From Cymbomonas tetramitiformis (taxonomy: Eukaryota; Chlorophyta; Pyramimonadophyceae; Pyramimonadales; Pyramimonadaceae), in NCBI GenBank assembly GCA_001247695.2, contig LGRX02003633.1:1-28180 (forward strand): a DNA stretch of 28,180 bases. Reading direction: 5' to 3'. The notes under the pieces are model-generated. The model ran no database searches, had not been told where the DNA came from, and was given only the letters and a program-made list of their open reading frames with translations. Below are positions 20,301 through 28,068 of this stretch, one piece after another. Each line of letters starts with the position of its first letter. Position 1 is the stretch's first letter. Position numbers and translations under genes: made by a program.

Positions 20301-20995
20301 CTTCGGTAGCCGCCAACATGTTGGGATTGGGTTCCGTCGCTTTCGATAGGTAAGCATTCATGTCTACATCCATTTTTTTTTGAAAAAATACTTTGTATAT
20401 CGGTTTTAACAAGTGCTGGTGTCTTGGATGCAGGGAGCAAGGTATGGTCGACTCAGCGAAAGAGCGCATTAGGTTTCCTGATGGATTTTTTTCTTTGGCC
20501 GACGAAGTGTTGAGCAAGCAGGAATACGACGAGGTGAAAAGGCAGAGAGAGGCACATCGTAAAGAGCAAGAGAAAGTCGAGAAGGAGCGGGAGAAGAAGA
20601 CGGCGGTCGAAATGAGGGAAACGGAAAAGGCCGCCAAGCAGCAGGAGGCCGAGGCCGCCAAGGCCGCCAAGCAGCAGGAGGCCGAGGCCGCCAAGGCCGC
20701 CAAGAAACAGCAGGCCGAGGCCGCCGAGGCCGCCAAGACCGCCAAGCAGCAGGAGGCCGAGGCCGCCAAGGCCGCCAAGAAACAGCAGGCCGAGGCCGCC
20801 GAGGCCGACAAGTCCGCCAAGCAGCAGCAGGCCGAGGCCGTCAAGGCCGCCAAGAAACAGAAGGCCGAGGCCGAGAAGGCCGCCAAGAAACAGAAGGCTG
20901 AGGCCGCCAAGAAGGCGGGGCCTATACCTAAGCGGAAAGTGGCACCAGGCGGAAAGCCGGGATCCGATCAGAACAAGAAAAGTAAAGCTCGCTAG
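14396..20995 (+). CDS. Multi-exon gene for a ParB-like / N4-N6 DNA methyltransferase fusion protein, 5' truncated
   Basis: Exons inferred from GT..AG borders and frame continuity: 14396-14753, 14869-15476, 15573-15948, 16027-16116, 16241-16315, 16440-16634, 16796-16973, 17077-17352, 17422-17578, 17642-18020 (left border uncertain), 18126-18931, 19039-19273, 19347-19850, 19944-20349, 20434-20995 (TAG at 20993). Every join keeps the frame. The first visible exon runs directly out of an LTR fragment and has no ATG before 14444, so the real 5' end is missing or lies beyond the retrotransposon. The N-terminal 300 or so residues match nothing I recognise. Then follow a repeated acidic linker, a ParB-like part, a beta-class methyltransferase part and a coiled-coil tail. 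An AATAAA lies at 21131-21136. Confidence 0.75.
16027..16520 (+). repeat. Tandem duplication of an intron-exon unit (199-bp period)
   Basis: Exons at 16027-16116, 16241-16315 and the start of 16440 encode related peptides (the last two begin GSDSDGPPSDVEVPTQ and GFDSHGPPSEAEVEAE). The introns between them, 16117-16240 and 16316-16439, are both 124 bases and nearly identical. The two complete units are offset by exactly 199 bases; the third, more divergent copy has its intron at 15949-16026. All these exons are phase 1-1, so adding units keeps the frame. Splice sites are conserved in each copy. Confidence 0.8.
16640..16816 (+). repeat. 30-bp minisatellite, possibly wholly intronic
   Basis: Four units of about 30 bases are followed by a 31-base variant with a duplicated AAGC and by a 21-base partial unit. 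Each regular unit carries CAGGTGCAG and ends CCATCAG, which resemble splice donor and acceptor. Upstream coding needs one frame and downstream coding another. Removing 16635-16795 (161 bases, GT..AG) or 16635-16816 (182 bases) restores the frame exactly. The donor GTTCCC is weak. Confidence 0.6.
17077..18020 (+). other. ParB-like region of the fusion gene
   Basis: Exons at 17077-17352 and 17422-17578 encode RIPIQYIDD, then RPLDEHHAQAIAEMM about 10 residues later, then a Pro-containing strand, then GRYRFTCFGHQHLLEAKRRC. This order matches the ParB/RepB N-terminal fold: an entry strand, an Arg-rich box, a helix, and a Y-x-(I/V)-x-x-G-x-x-R-x-x-A-like segment. The next exon is helical and charged, as after ParB domains. 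Bacterial and phage DNA methyltransferases often carry such a domain at the N-terminus. The match is by pattern only, and GHQH replaces the usual GERR-like box. Confidence 0.5.
18126..20440 (+). other. Beta-class N4/N6-type DNA methyltransferase domain
   Basis: The C-terminal half holds, in order, FIMDCEYAL with DCEY at 19523-19534, a strand ending MFWVKPLS, ECFVLCYYV, then KPLKLIHDLI and the AdoMet motif FILDACCGSGTTS at about 20270-20305. SVAFDR and a helix ending AKERI follow. Catalytic motif before AdoMet motif is the beta-class order, and the K-P-x-x-L-I helix followed by LD-x-x-x-GSGTT is typical of the N6_N4_Mtase family. DCEY stands where DPPY, SPPY or NPPY is expected, so the enzyme may be inactive or altered. 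The domain is split by four introns. Confidence 0.75.
20500..20995 (+). other. Coiled-coil and basic tail encoded by a 33-bp-period repeat
   Basis: After the methyltransferase fold the last exon encodes a long charged helix and about nine repeats of an 11-residue unit such as AKQQEAEAAKA, from about 20626 to 20925. A basic end, PIPKRKVAPGGK, then KKSKAR, could be a nuclear localisation signal. The repeat is prone to length change. Confidence 0.75.
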
Positions 20996-21376
20996 GCAAT
21001 GATGATTTCCCTGCTAGGACATGGTGCCAGCACCTAGGTCAATATTTGTTGATAGTCTTAATAACCTATTGTCTCAGTGCAGAAGTACGCTGATGAAACA
21101 CGTATGGTATATCTTGATATGACAATTGTAAATAAAGTATATTCTCCAAAAGTATTGGCGACATATGTTGTTGTGGAACCGATGTCATTTATGGGGCGGG
21201 TGACATGCCTCCGCTTTCATTGTGATTGCCTGATTATATTGGTTAAATGAAGTTGAGCGGTACCACGACGACCATTGAGGTATGAAACCTATTCCCCTCT
21301 CTTCCAAAATCATTTCCCCGCTCGACACTTCATCGACGCACCTTTATTCCCATCCATCTCAGTTCAATCAATTCCA
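20996..21376 (+). other. Intergenic stretch: 3' end of the methyltransferase gene and leader of the MYND gene
   Basis: An AATAAA lies at 21131-21136, a plausible polyadenylation signal for the upstream gene. The second half is C/T-rich, as in many fungal promoters, and leads to the ATG at 21377. I see no other gene here. Confidence 0.4.
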
Positions 21377-22143
21377 ATGACAATACTTGCTACTTTGCGG
21401 AAGGAAAATCCAGATAAAAACGTTTGGTTACTATGGTTCCCTGAAGAGTCCTCGCCCTCAGAACTAGCGCTCAAGAAATCGATGGAAGAGGAACATAAGA
21501 TACAATTTCAAATGTATGACGCAAGCGTGCATGATAATCTGCCTTTACGGATGAAATTTTTGTACCCAGTTTGCCTGCACTGCGGGCTTCAAGATCGTTC
21601 ACAACTTGCAACGTGTACCGGCTGCTATCTTGCGAATTACTGCAAAGCCCCCAAACTTGTCGGAAAGCTGATTACGCACGGCATAAGTTTTTCTGTCGTT
21701 TTGCAAGGGGTCATATATTAGGACAGCCATATGCAAGATGCCGACCTTTGTTTAAGTACCCGGGGGATACGCGGCATCCAGCAGAACGGAATTCCATGAG
21801 TGCTTGGTCCTATGGGGACTACCTGCAGTTTCTAGCCTTTTGGGAAATCCAATGCGTCGCATGTTTTGCAGGTCGGCCAAAGGGTCGCCCCGTCGTGAGA
21901 CAGCAGATATCTGGCGGGCAAATCGTTACCTCGGTGCGCATTGAAATGCGGGACGCCACAATTTTCAAAACCCCTCACTTTCAGAAGTATACAGCAAGAA
22001 TGGGGTTTGTACACTCCAACTTACACGCTCCAGATTTTGTATATTCTTATCCATTTTACCGTCTCACTCCGTTTGGTCGGTTGATGATGTGCATCTGCAA
22101 GTTAAGGTGCCCGAAAAGCATACTTCAGAGGTTGCTTTCATAG
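21377..22143 (+). pseudogene. MYND zinc-finger gene with a frameshift
   Basis: The first frame runs from ATG 21377 and includes CLHCGLQDRSQLATCTGC, then NYC, the first half of a MYND finger. Near 21645-21660, at a run AGCCCCCAAA, the finger continues in the next frame as TCRKADYARHKFFC, the second half with its Cys, His and Cys. That frame runs on to TAG at 22141-22143 with about 160 further residues of no recognised family. The spacing between the halves does not fit an intron. A small indel in the C run is the simplest cause: a true mutation or a sequencing error. MYND fingers bind proline-rich partner peptides. Confidence 0.65.
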
Positions 22144-22384
22144 AATGATTGGCAATGCAGACAGGATAATCATGGACTTCGCAGACACGCCTTCGTCGCA
22201 AAATAATAGTAGATATGTACTTGTAGGTCCTTCGATCCGAGCGGACTAGTACCGGGTATCTGATAGGCTAATAATTCGGCAGGTCCAAGACTTTCCAAGA
22301 TCATAAGCTCTATTTCTTGCCTAAACTACTCATTTGCCCCCTTTTCCCGTCAGCGACGCACCTGCTTCTACTTCTACCATAGTC

Positions 22385-22624
22385 ATGCCATCCAAGCGGC
22401 AGTCTGTTTTCACATACATCGACCAGTTTGCCAAAAATCACGGGGAGTCTTACCCATGCAGCAGTACAGTTCTTCTTCCGCCGGGTATGACTATCCAAAC
22501 GTTGTGGCAGAACTACAATACACAATGCGTCGACGGCGAAGGCATGGAATGCTCACTCAGCCTTTTTTGTCGTGTGTTCAGAGAGGAGCTTAGCTCTTGG
22601 GTCAAGTTCCGTCGGATGAATTGA
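22385..22624 (+). CDS. Small protein, 79 residues, paralogue of the next gene
   Basis: I chose the ATG at 22385 because the paralogue at 22934 starts with the same MPSKR; an upstream ATG at 22334 is in frame but not shared. The conserved core is P-x-GMT, LW-x-NYN, then EG-x-x-C-(S/T)-L, then VFR-x-x-L and KFR. No signal peptide or membrane segment is seen. The core pattern (W-x-x-Y, then S-x-x-x-F-x-x-V-(W/F)-R, then FR) recalls the N-terminal part of some transposon-encoded proteins, but I cannot name the family. Confidence 0.5.
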   Translation: MPSKRQSVFTYIDQFAKNHGESYPCSSTVLLPPGMTIQTLWQNYNTQCVDGEGMECSLSLFCRVFREELSSWVKFRRMN

Positions 22625-22933
22625 TGCTATATAGCGACAGCATATAGCTTTGTCATTGAGCAAATTGACTTATCGTTGGAACACCGTTAAATATAATTGT
22701 ATTCGAACATATTTTGAATGAAATTGTTATCGACGTTTCACATTTCCAATGTTGTGACATGCTATGTTTGTGACATGCGGGCCTTCGATCCGACCCACCT
22801 GAAAGAGGTCATTTGATTGGCCAACTGAAATCACGACGGCCACACTACTGAGATATTTAAGCACCTACCTTGTCCTCACAACTCACTTTTCAGCTTGGCA
22901 CTTTTCTTTCTTCACCTGCCACCTCATCCAACC
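22625..22933 (+). promoter_or_regulatory. Spacer and putative promoter of the second small paralogue
   Basis: The stretch holds CCTTCGATCCGA near 22782, also found upstream of the first paralogue near 22230. An inverted CCAAT box (TGATTGG) lies near 22814-22820, an AT-rich ATATTTAAG lies at 22852-22860, and a pyrimidine-rich leader precedes the ATG at 22934. Confidence 0.35.
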
Positions 22934-23188
22934 ATGCCATCCAAGCGAGAATGTATTGTTGCCTATGTTCTTGGCATGTATGCAACATGCCCTACTGCCC
23001 CCAGAATGAGAATGAGGAATTTTGACTATCTTCCTCATGGTATGACTGTTCGAATGTTGTGGAGGAACTACAATGAATGTTATATGTGCAGGAATGCGGA
23101 AGGCAACAAATGCACGTTGGGGTATTTTCGATGTGTGTTTCGAAACGACCTTGCCTTTCGGTTCAAGTTCCGACAGGTTCAGCCGTAA
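22934..23188 (+). CDS. Small protein, 84 residues, paralogue of the preceding gene
   Basis: It starts MPSKR like the gene at 22385 and shares LP-x-GMT, LW-x-NYN, EG-x-x-C-x-L, VFR-x-x-L and KFR. The middle has an extra stretch rich in Met and Arg. Three cysteines in the second half are only partly shared. The two genes lie head to tail 309 bases apart, which points to tandem duplication followed by strong divergence. The function is unknown; a domesticated or fragmentary transposon piece is possible. Confidence 0.5.
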   Translation: MPSKRECIVAYVLGMYATCPTAPRMRMRNFDYLPHGMTVRMLWRNYNECYMCRNAEGNKCTLGYFRCVFRNDLAFRFKFRQVQP

Positions 23189-23454
23189 CGTTACCGTCAA
23201 CGAAACCACGGCGGCTACGAGTCAGAATGTTATCTTGATTCCACTTTGATTTCGAGTAAGACTTAGGATTGCAACCTCCCGAGGGTTAGATTTTCGACTA
23301 CTTTTCGATAAGAATAGTATACTTAAACATATGTTAACAATGTGGTAGAAGTGTATAATGTTCATTCGTCAATGGCTTGTGTTTCTTGCCGATATGCTGA
23401 TGTGCCTGTGTATGGGGTTTTCTGCCTCGGTTGTGTTTTTGTCTTTGATTAAAA

Positions 23455-23638
23455 AATCGGCGACTAAGTGATCCCGCATGTGCGAGATATACGAATTTGA
23501 TTGGACCAAAAGTACACTACTCTTGCCCGACCCTTGAAGATTCATTTCCCCCTGTTTCTTCTAACATACGCACCTTCAACCATACCTTCAAACATCTGCT
23601 GCTTACCTTGAAAGCATCGCCATCTGCAGGTATTATAG
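23455..23638 (+). repeat. Cassette upstream repeat, copy A (promoter region)
   Basis: This 184-base stretch recurs at 24364-24589, there with one 42-base insertion. It includes AATCGGCGACTAAGTG, an inverted CCAAT box (GATTGGACC), a C/T-rich run and GCAGGTATTATAG, a possible TATA element about 40 bases before the gene start at 23676. The near identity of the two copies contrasts with the divergent ORFs that follow. Confidence 0.75.
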
Positions 23639-23675
23639 TGTGGCGCTTGCGATTACATAACACGCTACCTCCAAT

Positions 23676-24050
23676 ATGAATGCACCTCATTTCCCTGCAG
23701 ACTTACCTGTTCAGCTTGAACGACTGCACATAGAATCCGAAAAATGTCGTGTGTGCCAATCCTGGAATTTGTTTCTAATTCGCGAGGAACTGTTCGTCGA
23801 TCCTGCGCTGCATCCTAGATATGACATGACTAGACATGACCCCGCTTACGCGAAGTGGAGGTTTATCCGCAAAACGCGGGAAACATGGTATTTTCAACTG
23901 TTGGATGAGCATGTATACTCCGACGAGCAAGGCGTCGCTGACATAAGAACCCCAGTGACAATGCCGGTTCCCACGGACTATATTCCCGAGTTGAACTCCG
24001 GTGCCTCTCCCGAGAATGATGATGATGGAAAGTGGTGCAACTGCCGTTAG
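23676..24050 (+). CDS. Small protein, 124 residues, first cassette
   Basis: ATG 23676 follows the promoter-like repeat directly. The product has C-x2-C near residue 25 (CRVC), a Trp- and Arg-rich middle (KWRFIRKTRETWYF), an acidic tail and a final CNC. No signal peptide or membrane segment is evident. It is weakly similar to the frameshifted ORF in the next cassette: CxxC, WR, then RTPVTMPVP against RTLVIPID. I do not recognise the family. Confidence 0.6.
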   Translation: MNAPHFPADLPVQLERLHIESEKCRVCQSWNLFLIREELFVDPALHPRYDMTRHDPAYAKWRFIRKTRETWYFQLLDEHVYSDEQGVADIRTPVTMPVPTDYIPELNSGASPENDDDGKWCNCR

Positions 24051-24363
24051 GAAACATATACGCTTGTGTACAGTCTTTATTTTATATTTGCAAGTTCACA
24101 TTAGATACTTACACTGATGTATTATTCTGCTAGCTACACCAACACTTACCCTTATTTATGTGCTCCTAGACATCCTAGACAATTATTTGGTGTATATAGA
24201 TTAAATTTGTATGATGATATAGATTTGTGTATCATATGCTAGTACCCATCTCAGTTGCAACTTGTTTTCTGGGAATTTAAGCATCCGAATATGCACATCC
24301 ATAAACGTGTACCGTGCATGCTGACCTAAATTGCACATGGATGTGCCCACATTTGCATACGGG
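24051..24363 (+). repeat. Cassette downstream region with repeat D1
   Basis: Bases 24168-24360 recur at 25298-25490 with equal length (193 bases) and about nine bases in ten the same by eye. A 10-base inverted repeat, GCACATCCAT at 24293-24302 and ATGGATGTGC at 24337-24346, lies inside and is imperfect in the other copy. No coding sequence is seen. Confidence 0.7.
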
Positions 24364-24589
24364 AATCGGCGACTAAGTGATCCCGCATGTGCGAGATATA
24401 CGAAGCTGATTGGACCAAAAGTACACTACTCTTGCACGACCCGCGGTCCACTCACGACCAGGTACAAAAGCTCTTGCCCGACCCTTGAAGATTCATTTCC
24501 CCTTGTTTCTTTTAACATACGCACCTTCAACCATACCTTCAAACATCTGCTACTTACCTTGAAAGCATTGCCATCTGCAGGTATTATAG
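24364..24589 (+). repeat. Cassette upstream repeat, copy B (promoter region)
   Basis: This matches 23455-23638 apart from a few substitutions and a 42-base insertion that partly repeats CTCTTGC-CGACCC. Its last part is repeated again, more diverged, at about 24651-24693 and ends GGTATAAAAT, a good TATA-like site 23 bases before the ATG at 24716. Confidence 0.75.
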
Positions 24590-24715
24590 CTCCACATTTA
24601 TCCTCACAATTTATATTTTCGACTTTTGCTATGGGCGACGCTCGCTTCAACTGCTAATCACCTTGCAAGCATTGTTATCTACAGGTATAAAATCCTGCAA
24701 TATCGTGGCCACGTT

Positions 24716-25119
24716 ATGCCTTCAATTCTACGATTCGGAGTTTATGGGACACGCGATCGCGATGAAGCCACTGCAGACGCTATCAATACACATGGAATGG
24801 TCCACATGCGATGTCCTCAATGCAATGTAGACAGCTGGATGATATGTAAGTTCTTAAACATCCCCTACGAGGACAGACATGTCCGACAGGACTTAGGGAT
24901 CGTTTGGTGGCGCTACACCTGGAGAATTCGGAAATACATGTTTTTGACCTTCAAGAACCGGAACTTTATCCCGACCAGAGCCCAATAGGGAACGAATGGG
25001 TTACCCCAAGGACACTGGTCATTCCAATCGACGTCACTTGGGCGCTTATTATTCCGCGGCATCAACGAGAAGAGGAAATCGACCTATATTGCGTGCGATG
25101 CAATTGCCTTGACCAATAA
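24716..25119 (+). pseudogene. Second-cassette paralogue with a frameshift
   Basis: From ATG 24716 the first frame encodes CPQC and a Trp/Arg-rich stretch (VWWRYTWRIRKYMF), then leaves the family pattern and stops at 24988. The next frame carries the rest (HVFDLQEPELYPDQ, then TPRTLVIPID, then a CVRCNC end) to TAA at 25117-25119. The switch lies near a T run at about 24940-24946. It aligns with the intact ORF of the first cassette across the break. AATAAA overlaps the stop. Confidence 0.6.
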
Positions 25120-25504
25120 AGCTCTGCCATTTATGTTTTCCGATAGAGCGTCAACATTGCCGTCAACGTTACCTCGCTATCGAGGGAAATAAAACCTACA
25201 AGTACCGCAAATAATTGTGGATTGAAGATATAGATTCCAATGTATCAGCAATATAGTAGCCTTAGCACGGTGAAATGATCGAAATCTCTTGCCTAGAAGA
25301 CATCATAGACAAATATTTGGTGTATTTTGAATAAATTTGTATGATGGTATAGATTTGTGTATCATATGCTAGTACCCATCTCAGTTGCAACTTATTTTAC
25401 GGGAATTGAAGCACCTATATACGCACATTCATAAACGTGTACCGTGCATGTTGGCCTAAATTGCACATGGATGTACCCATATTTGCATACTTGTAAATGA
25501 TATG
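25120..25504 (+). repeat. Downstream region of the second cassette with repeat D2
   Basis: Bases 25298-25490 are the second copy of the downstream repeat. The copia-type element begins 14 bases after the repeat ends, within the ATATG target site at 25500-25504. No gene is seen. Confidence 0.65.
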
Positions 25505-25757
25505 TGATAGAAAGTGAGAAATATATATATAAGGATATATATATGTCAGGCGCTAAGGAGCGATACTGTCTCGCAGGGGCAGGCGCTCGTGCACTCGGAT
25601 ACTAAGATGATATAAAATACTTAGTCAGGTGTTTTATAGCACACCGTGACACACGTGACAACGGACACTGGTGACACATCGGGCTGAGGGGTGACAGACA
25701 GGAGACCCACTGTGCCACCCCCTTACGGTGGGGGTGGCAAGATTGGGTTCCCCGTGA
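25505..25757 (-). repeat. 3' LTR of the copia-type element (left in the window)
   Basis: It carries, on the minus strand, the TATA-like GCTATAAAACACC, an AT-rich palindrome, and a perfect 9-bp hairpin GCCACCCCC/GGGGGTGGC. The next two plus-strand bases are CA, so the complete LTR may be 255 bases and start TGTCACGG on the minus strand. Confidence 0.85.
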
Positions 25758-25973
25758 CACCACCTCACCCCGTGGGGTTGAGGTGTCACCAGGAAAAGAG
25801 ACAGGAGCACTGCAGGGTCTAGGGGCCAAACAGGCCCGGGCAGTCCGGCATGTGCCATCCCAAGCTGTCCAAAAGTCTTTTGCTAACTAATTCTAAAGAG
25901 TTCGGTCCCTCGAGGGTCAATCACAAGCCGAGTGGGCATGAAGAAGGGTCCTTCCGAACTGTGCTGCTAGATC

Positions 25974-27719
25974 TCAATCTTGCTTCGCTGCCGAGCTGGA
26001 TGTGGATGCACCCTGGAACTTCGGGATCCACGGAACGGAACGGAGAGCCGGCCAGTCGGTGTCGTCGTCGTCCACGGCAGTGCTGGGCATGGGTCCCGGC
26101 TCGCCACGATCGAGTAAAGGGCGGAACGGGAATGCGGCCGCGCCATCGTCGCCATCGCCGCCATCGCCGTCCACAGCCGCATGCTGCAATGAGGGTGAAC
26201 CACGGCCCGCTGGGGGACCGGGGGCTGCGGCAGGAGGCACACCACCGGCGGGCTGAGCCCAGGCAGCGACGGAAGGGCGCTTCGGAGCCTTCGGAGCCTC
26301 GGGCGGCGCCCTCGATGGTGCAAACGATGCGGTGCATGCGTAGGGGCACACCCCTTCCGTGGCGAGGTGCCCATCAGTGACGCCCCCAAAACGGAAGCAT
26401 GAGATGCACGGGAAGCCGACCCCCTCCCACACCAAGTGGGGGACACGGGGGTTCTGGGCCGGCTTCCAATCTCCGACCGGCTTGACGATGTTGTTGCGGG
26501 TGCGTACGGCGTGAAACGCAGCACCACCAGCTCCGTCCGCTCGTGCCCTGCCACCACCAGCGCCCGAAGATGGCGGATCGGCCAGGCGGGAGAGGTGCCC
26601 CTCTGTCTGCCAAACCGTGGCAATGCGGAGGGCGAGGGTGGAAAATGTAAACCTGTGGCCAGCGGCGAGCTCACGGAGCACCACCAGATATAGTGGGGAC
26701 ACGTGTGGGGAGCTCGCCGCCGACCGGCTGAGGACGTGCTGAAGGTCTTGTACACGTCCAGAGTCGTCGTAGGTAGGATGAAGCCGTTGATGTTTGTCTC
26801 CCAGGACGCGGAGAACCGTGAGCTGCGGGGCGGGGTCGGCGGTCTCGTCAATCTTCGTGTCCCGCAGCTTCGTCCAGAAGCGAAAAGTGTCGGGGTCCGT
26901 GGAGGCCTCGACGTGGTAACGTAGGCGCTGTAATGCGCAACGTCCATCTCGTGGGTGGACTCGAGCTGACTCCTGGTAGAGCGCCAAAGCCGTACCGCTG
27001 AGGACGCCCTTGAGAATCATAAAGATGAGCTCGTTCAAGGACCAGTGGTACTCCAGGTACTCGTGCTCTAGGTCGAAGAGCTTGTCGTACTCGTAGTGGG
27101 AGATGGGGGACAGGACGTGGCGTAGATTCCCAAGAAGGACCGCGAAGTCGGTCTCGGAGTCACTGCCGTCGAGGGTGTACCCCTTCTGCGGTTTGAAGCC
27201 ATGAGACTTCAGGACTCTCACAAGCTCTTCACCGTAGGTAAATGCGTAATCCAATTTGTCAGCGTACTCGTACTGCTGAGACGCTCGGACTGGGGTGGAC
27301 TCCCAGACCGAAGCATCTCGGTGAAACTCGGCGGAGGTGGCAGCCAGCGAGACGAACGTCGGCTTGCTGATGAGCGCAGACATGCGCACCACCGGATCGG
27401 GATTTTGCCCCGGTGTGCGGGAACCCCTCTGAGGAGAAGGGGCCGCAGAGGCAGGAAGTGCGGGACCCGTAGGAGTGCCAGAAGCAGCCGCGGCGGCACG
27501 CGCGGAGCGAAGGGACTCCATGACAGGTCGAGGGCTTCGGCGGTTTGATGACATACCAACTGGAAGCACGTAATCGGTAATCTTTGTTAATTGGTAAAAA
27601 CAACCGGGCTCGACTGAAACCCAAATCGTACTCGGTTTGGTGATAAATTTTTGGACTCGGCCGCGATCCTCAACGGTGGCCGGGGTCTGGTTTGATTCGC
27701 TGCCGTAAGGACGGAACAA
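25974..27719 (-). CDS. gag: Gag-like protein of the copia-type element, 581 residues
   Basis: The ORF starts about 100 bases after the 5' LTR. The N-terminus is Pro/Ala/Ser-rich. A helical middle (DFAVLLGNLRHVLSPISHYEYD, with ELIFMILKG and several conserved-looking Trp and Tyr residues) resembles a UBN2/copia-type Gag core. A cysteine module C-x2-C-x9-H-x6-C with a further Cys (PCISC to VCPYAC) stands in the place of a zinc knuckle. The tail is Pro/Gly/Asp-rich. The frame is intact, so the protein may be functional. The family assignment rests on the primer site and LTR context as much as on the protein. Confidence 0.7.
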   Translation of the reverse strand: MFRPYGSESNQTPATVEDRGRVQKFITKPSTIWVSVEPGCFYQLTKITDYVLPVGMSSNRRSPRPVMESLRSARAAAAASGTPTGPALPASAAPSPQRGSRTPGQNPDPVVRMSALISKPTFVSLAATSAEFHRDASVWESTPVRASQQYEYADKLDYAFTYGEELVRVLKSHGFKPQKGYTLDGSDSETDFAVLLGNLRHVLSPISHYEYDKLFDLEHEYLEYHWSLNELIFMILKGVLSGTALALYQESARVHPRDGRCALQRLRYHVEASTDPDTFRFWTKLRDTKIDETADPAPQLTVLRVLGDKHQRLHPTYDDSGRVQDLQHVLSRSAASSPHVSPLYLVVLRELAAGHRFTFSTLALRIATVWQTEGHLSRLADPPSSGAGGGRARADGAGGAAFHAVRTRNNIVKPVGDWKPAQNPRVPHLVWEGVGFPCISCFRFGGVTDGHLATEGVCPYACTASFAPSRAPPEAPKAPKRPSVAAWAQPAGGVPPAAAPGPPAGRGSPSLQHAAVDGDGGDGDDGAAAFPFRPLLDRGEPGPMPSTAVDDDDTDWPALRSVPWIPKFQGASTSSSAAKQD

Positions 27720-27802
27720 CTGCCGGCGGTGTGCGGCAAATTCGAGGAAGTTCGGTGCACCCTTCCAAGGATCAAAAGTAAAACACGAGCACCCACAAGT
27801 GG

Positions 27803-27815
27803 ATGGCCGATAACC
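27803..27815 (-). other. Primer-binding site, half-tRNA(iMet) type
   Basis: On the minus strand the bases directly after the LTR read GGTTATCGGCCAT. Drosophila copia, primed by the 5' half of initiator tRNA-Met, has GGTTATGGGCC at the same place, one mismatch over 11 bases. Confidence 0.65.
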
Positions 27816-28068
27816 TGATAGAAAGTGAGAAATATATATATAAGGATATATATATGTCAGGCGCTAAGGAGCGATACTGTCTCGCAGGGGCAGGCGCTCG
27901 TGCACTCGGATACTAAGATGATATAAAATACTGTGATAGGTGTTTTATAGCACACCGTGATACAAGTGACAACGGACACTGGTGACACATCGGGCTGAGG
28001 GGTGACAAACAGGAGACCCACTGTGCCACCCCCTTACTGTGGGGGTGGCAAGATTGGGTTCCCCGTGA
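27816..28068 (-). repeat. 5' LTR of the copia-type element (right in the window)
   Basis: It matches the left LTR over 253 bases. Its outer edge reads GTGA then ATATG, lacking the CA that follows GTGA in the other copy, so the element's 5' end seems to have lost its two terminal bases. The target duplication is still exact. Confidence 0.85.

Larger units (their letters stand above)
25505..28068 (-). mobile_element. Non-autonomous Ty1/copia-type LTR element with gag only
   Basis: Two direct repeats of 253 bases, 25505-25757 and 27816-28068, differ at about 8 positions. Both are flanked outside by ATATG (25500-25504 and 28069-28073), a perfect 5-bp target duplication. On the minus strand the first LTR ends CTATCA and is followed at once by GGTTATCGGCC, close to the half-tRNA(iMet) primer site of Drosophila copia. 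Before the second LTR lies a G-rich tract. The interior of about 2.06 kb holds only a gag ORF; protease, integrase and RT are absent, so the element needs a helper. Confidence 0.85.

Noticed and set aside
25967..26947. Second minus-strand ORF of 326 codons inside the copia-type element
   Set aside because: It overlaps gag in another frame, has no motif of protease, integrase or RT, and is a GC-rich shadow.
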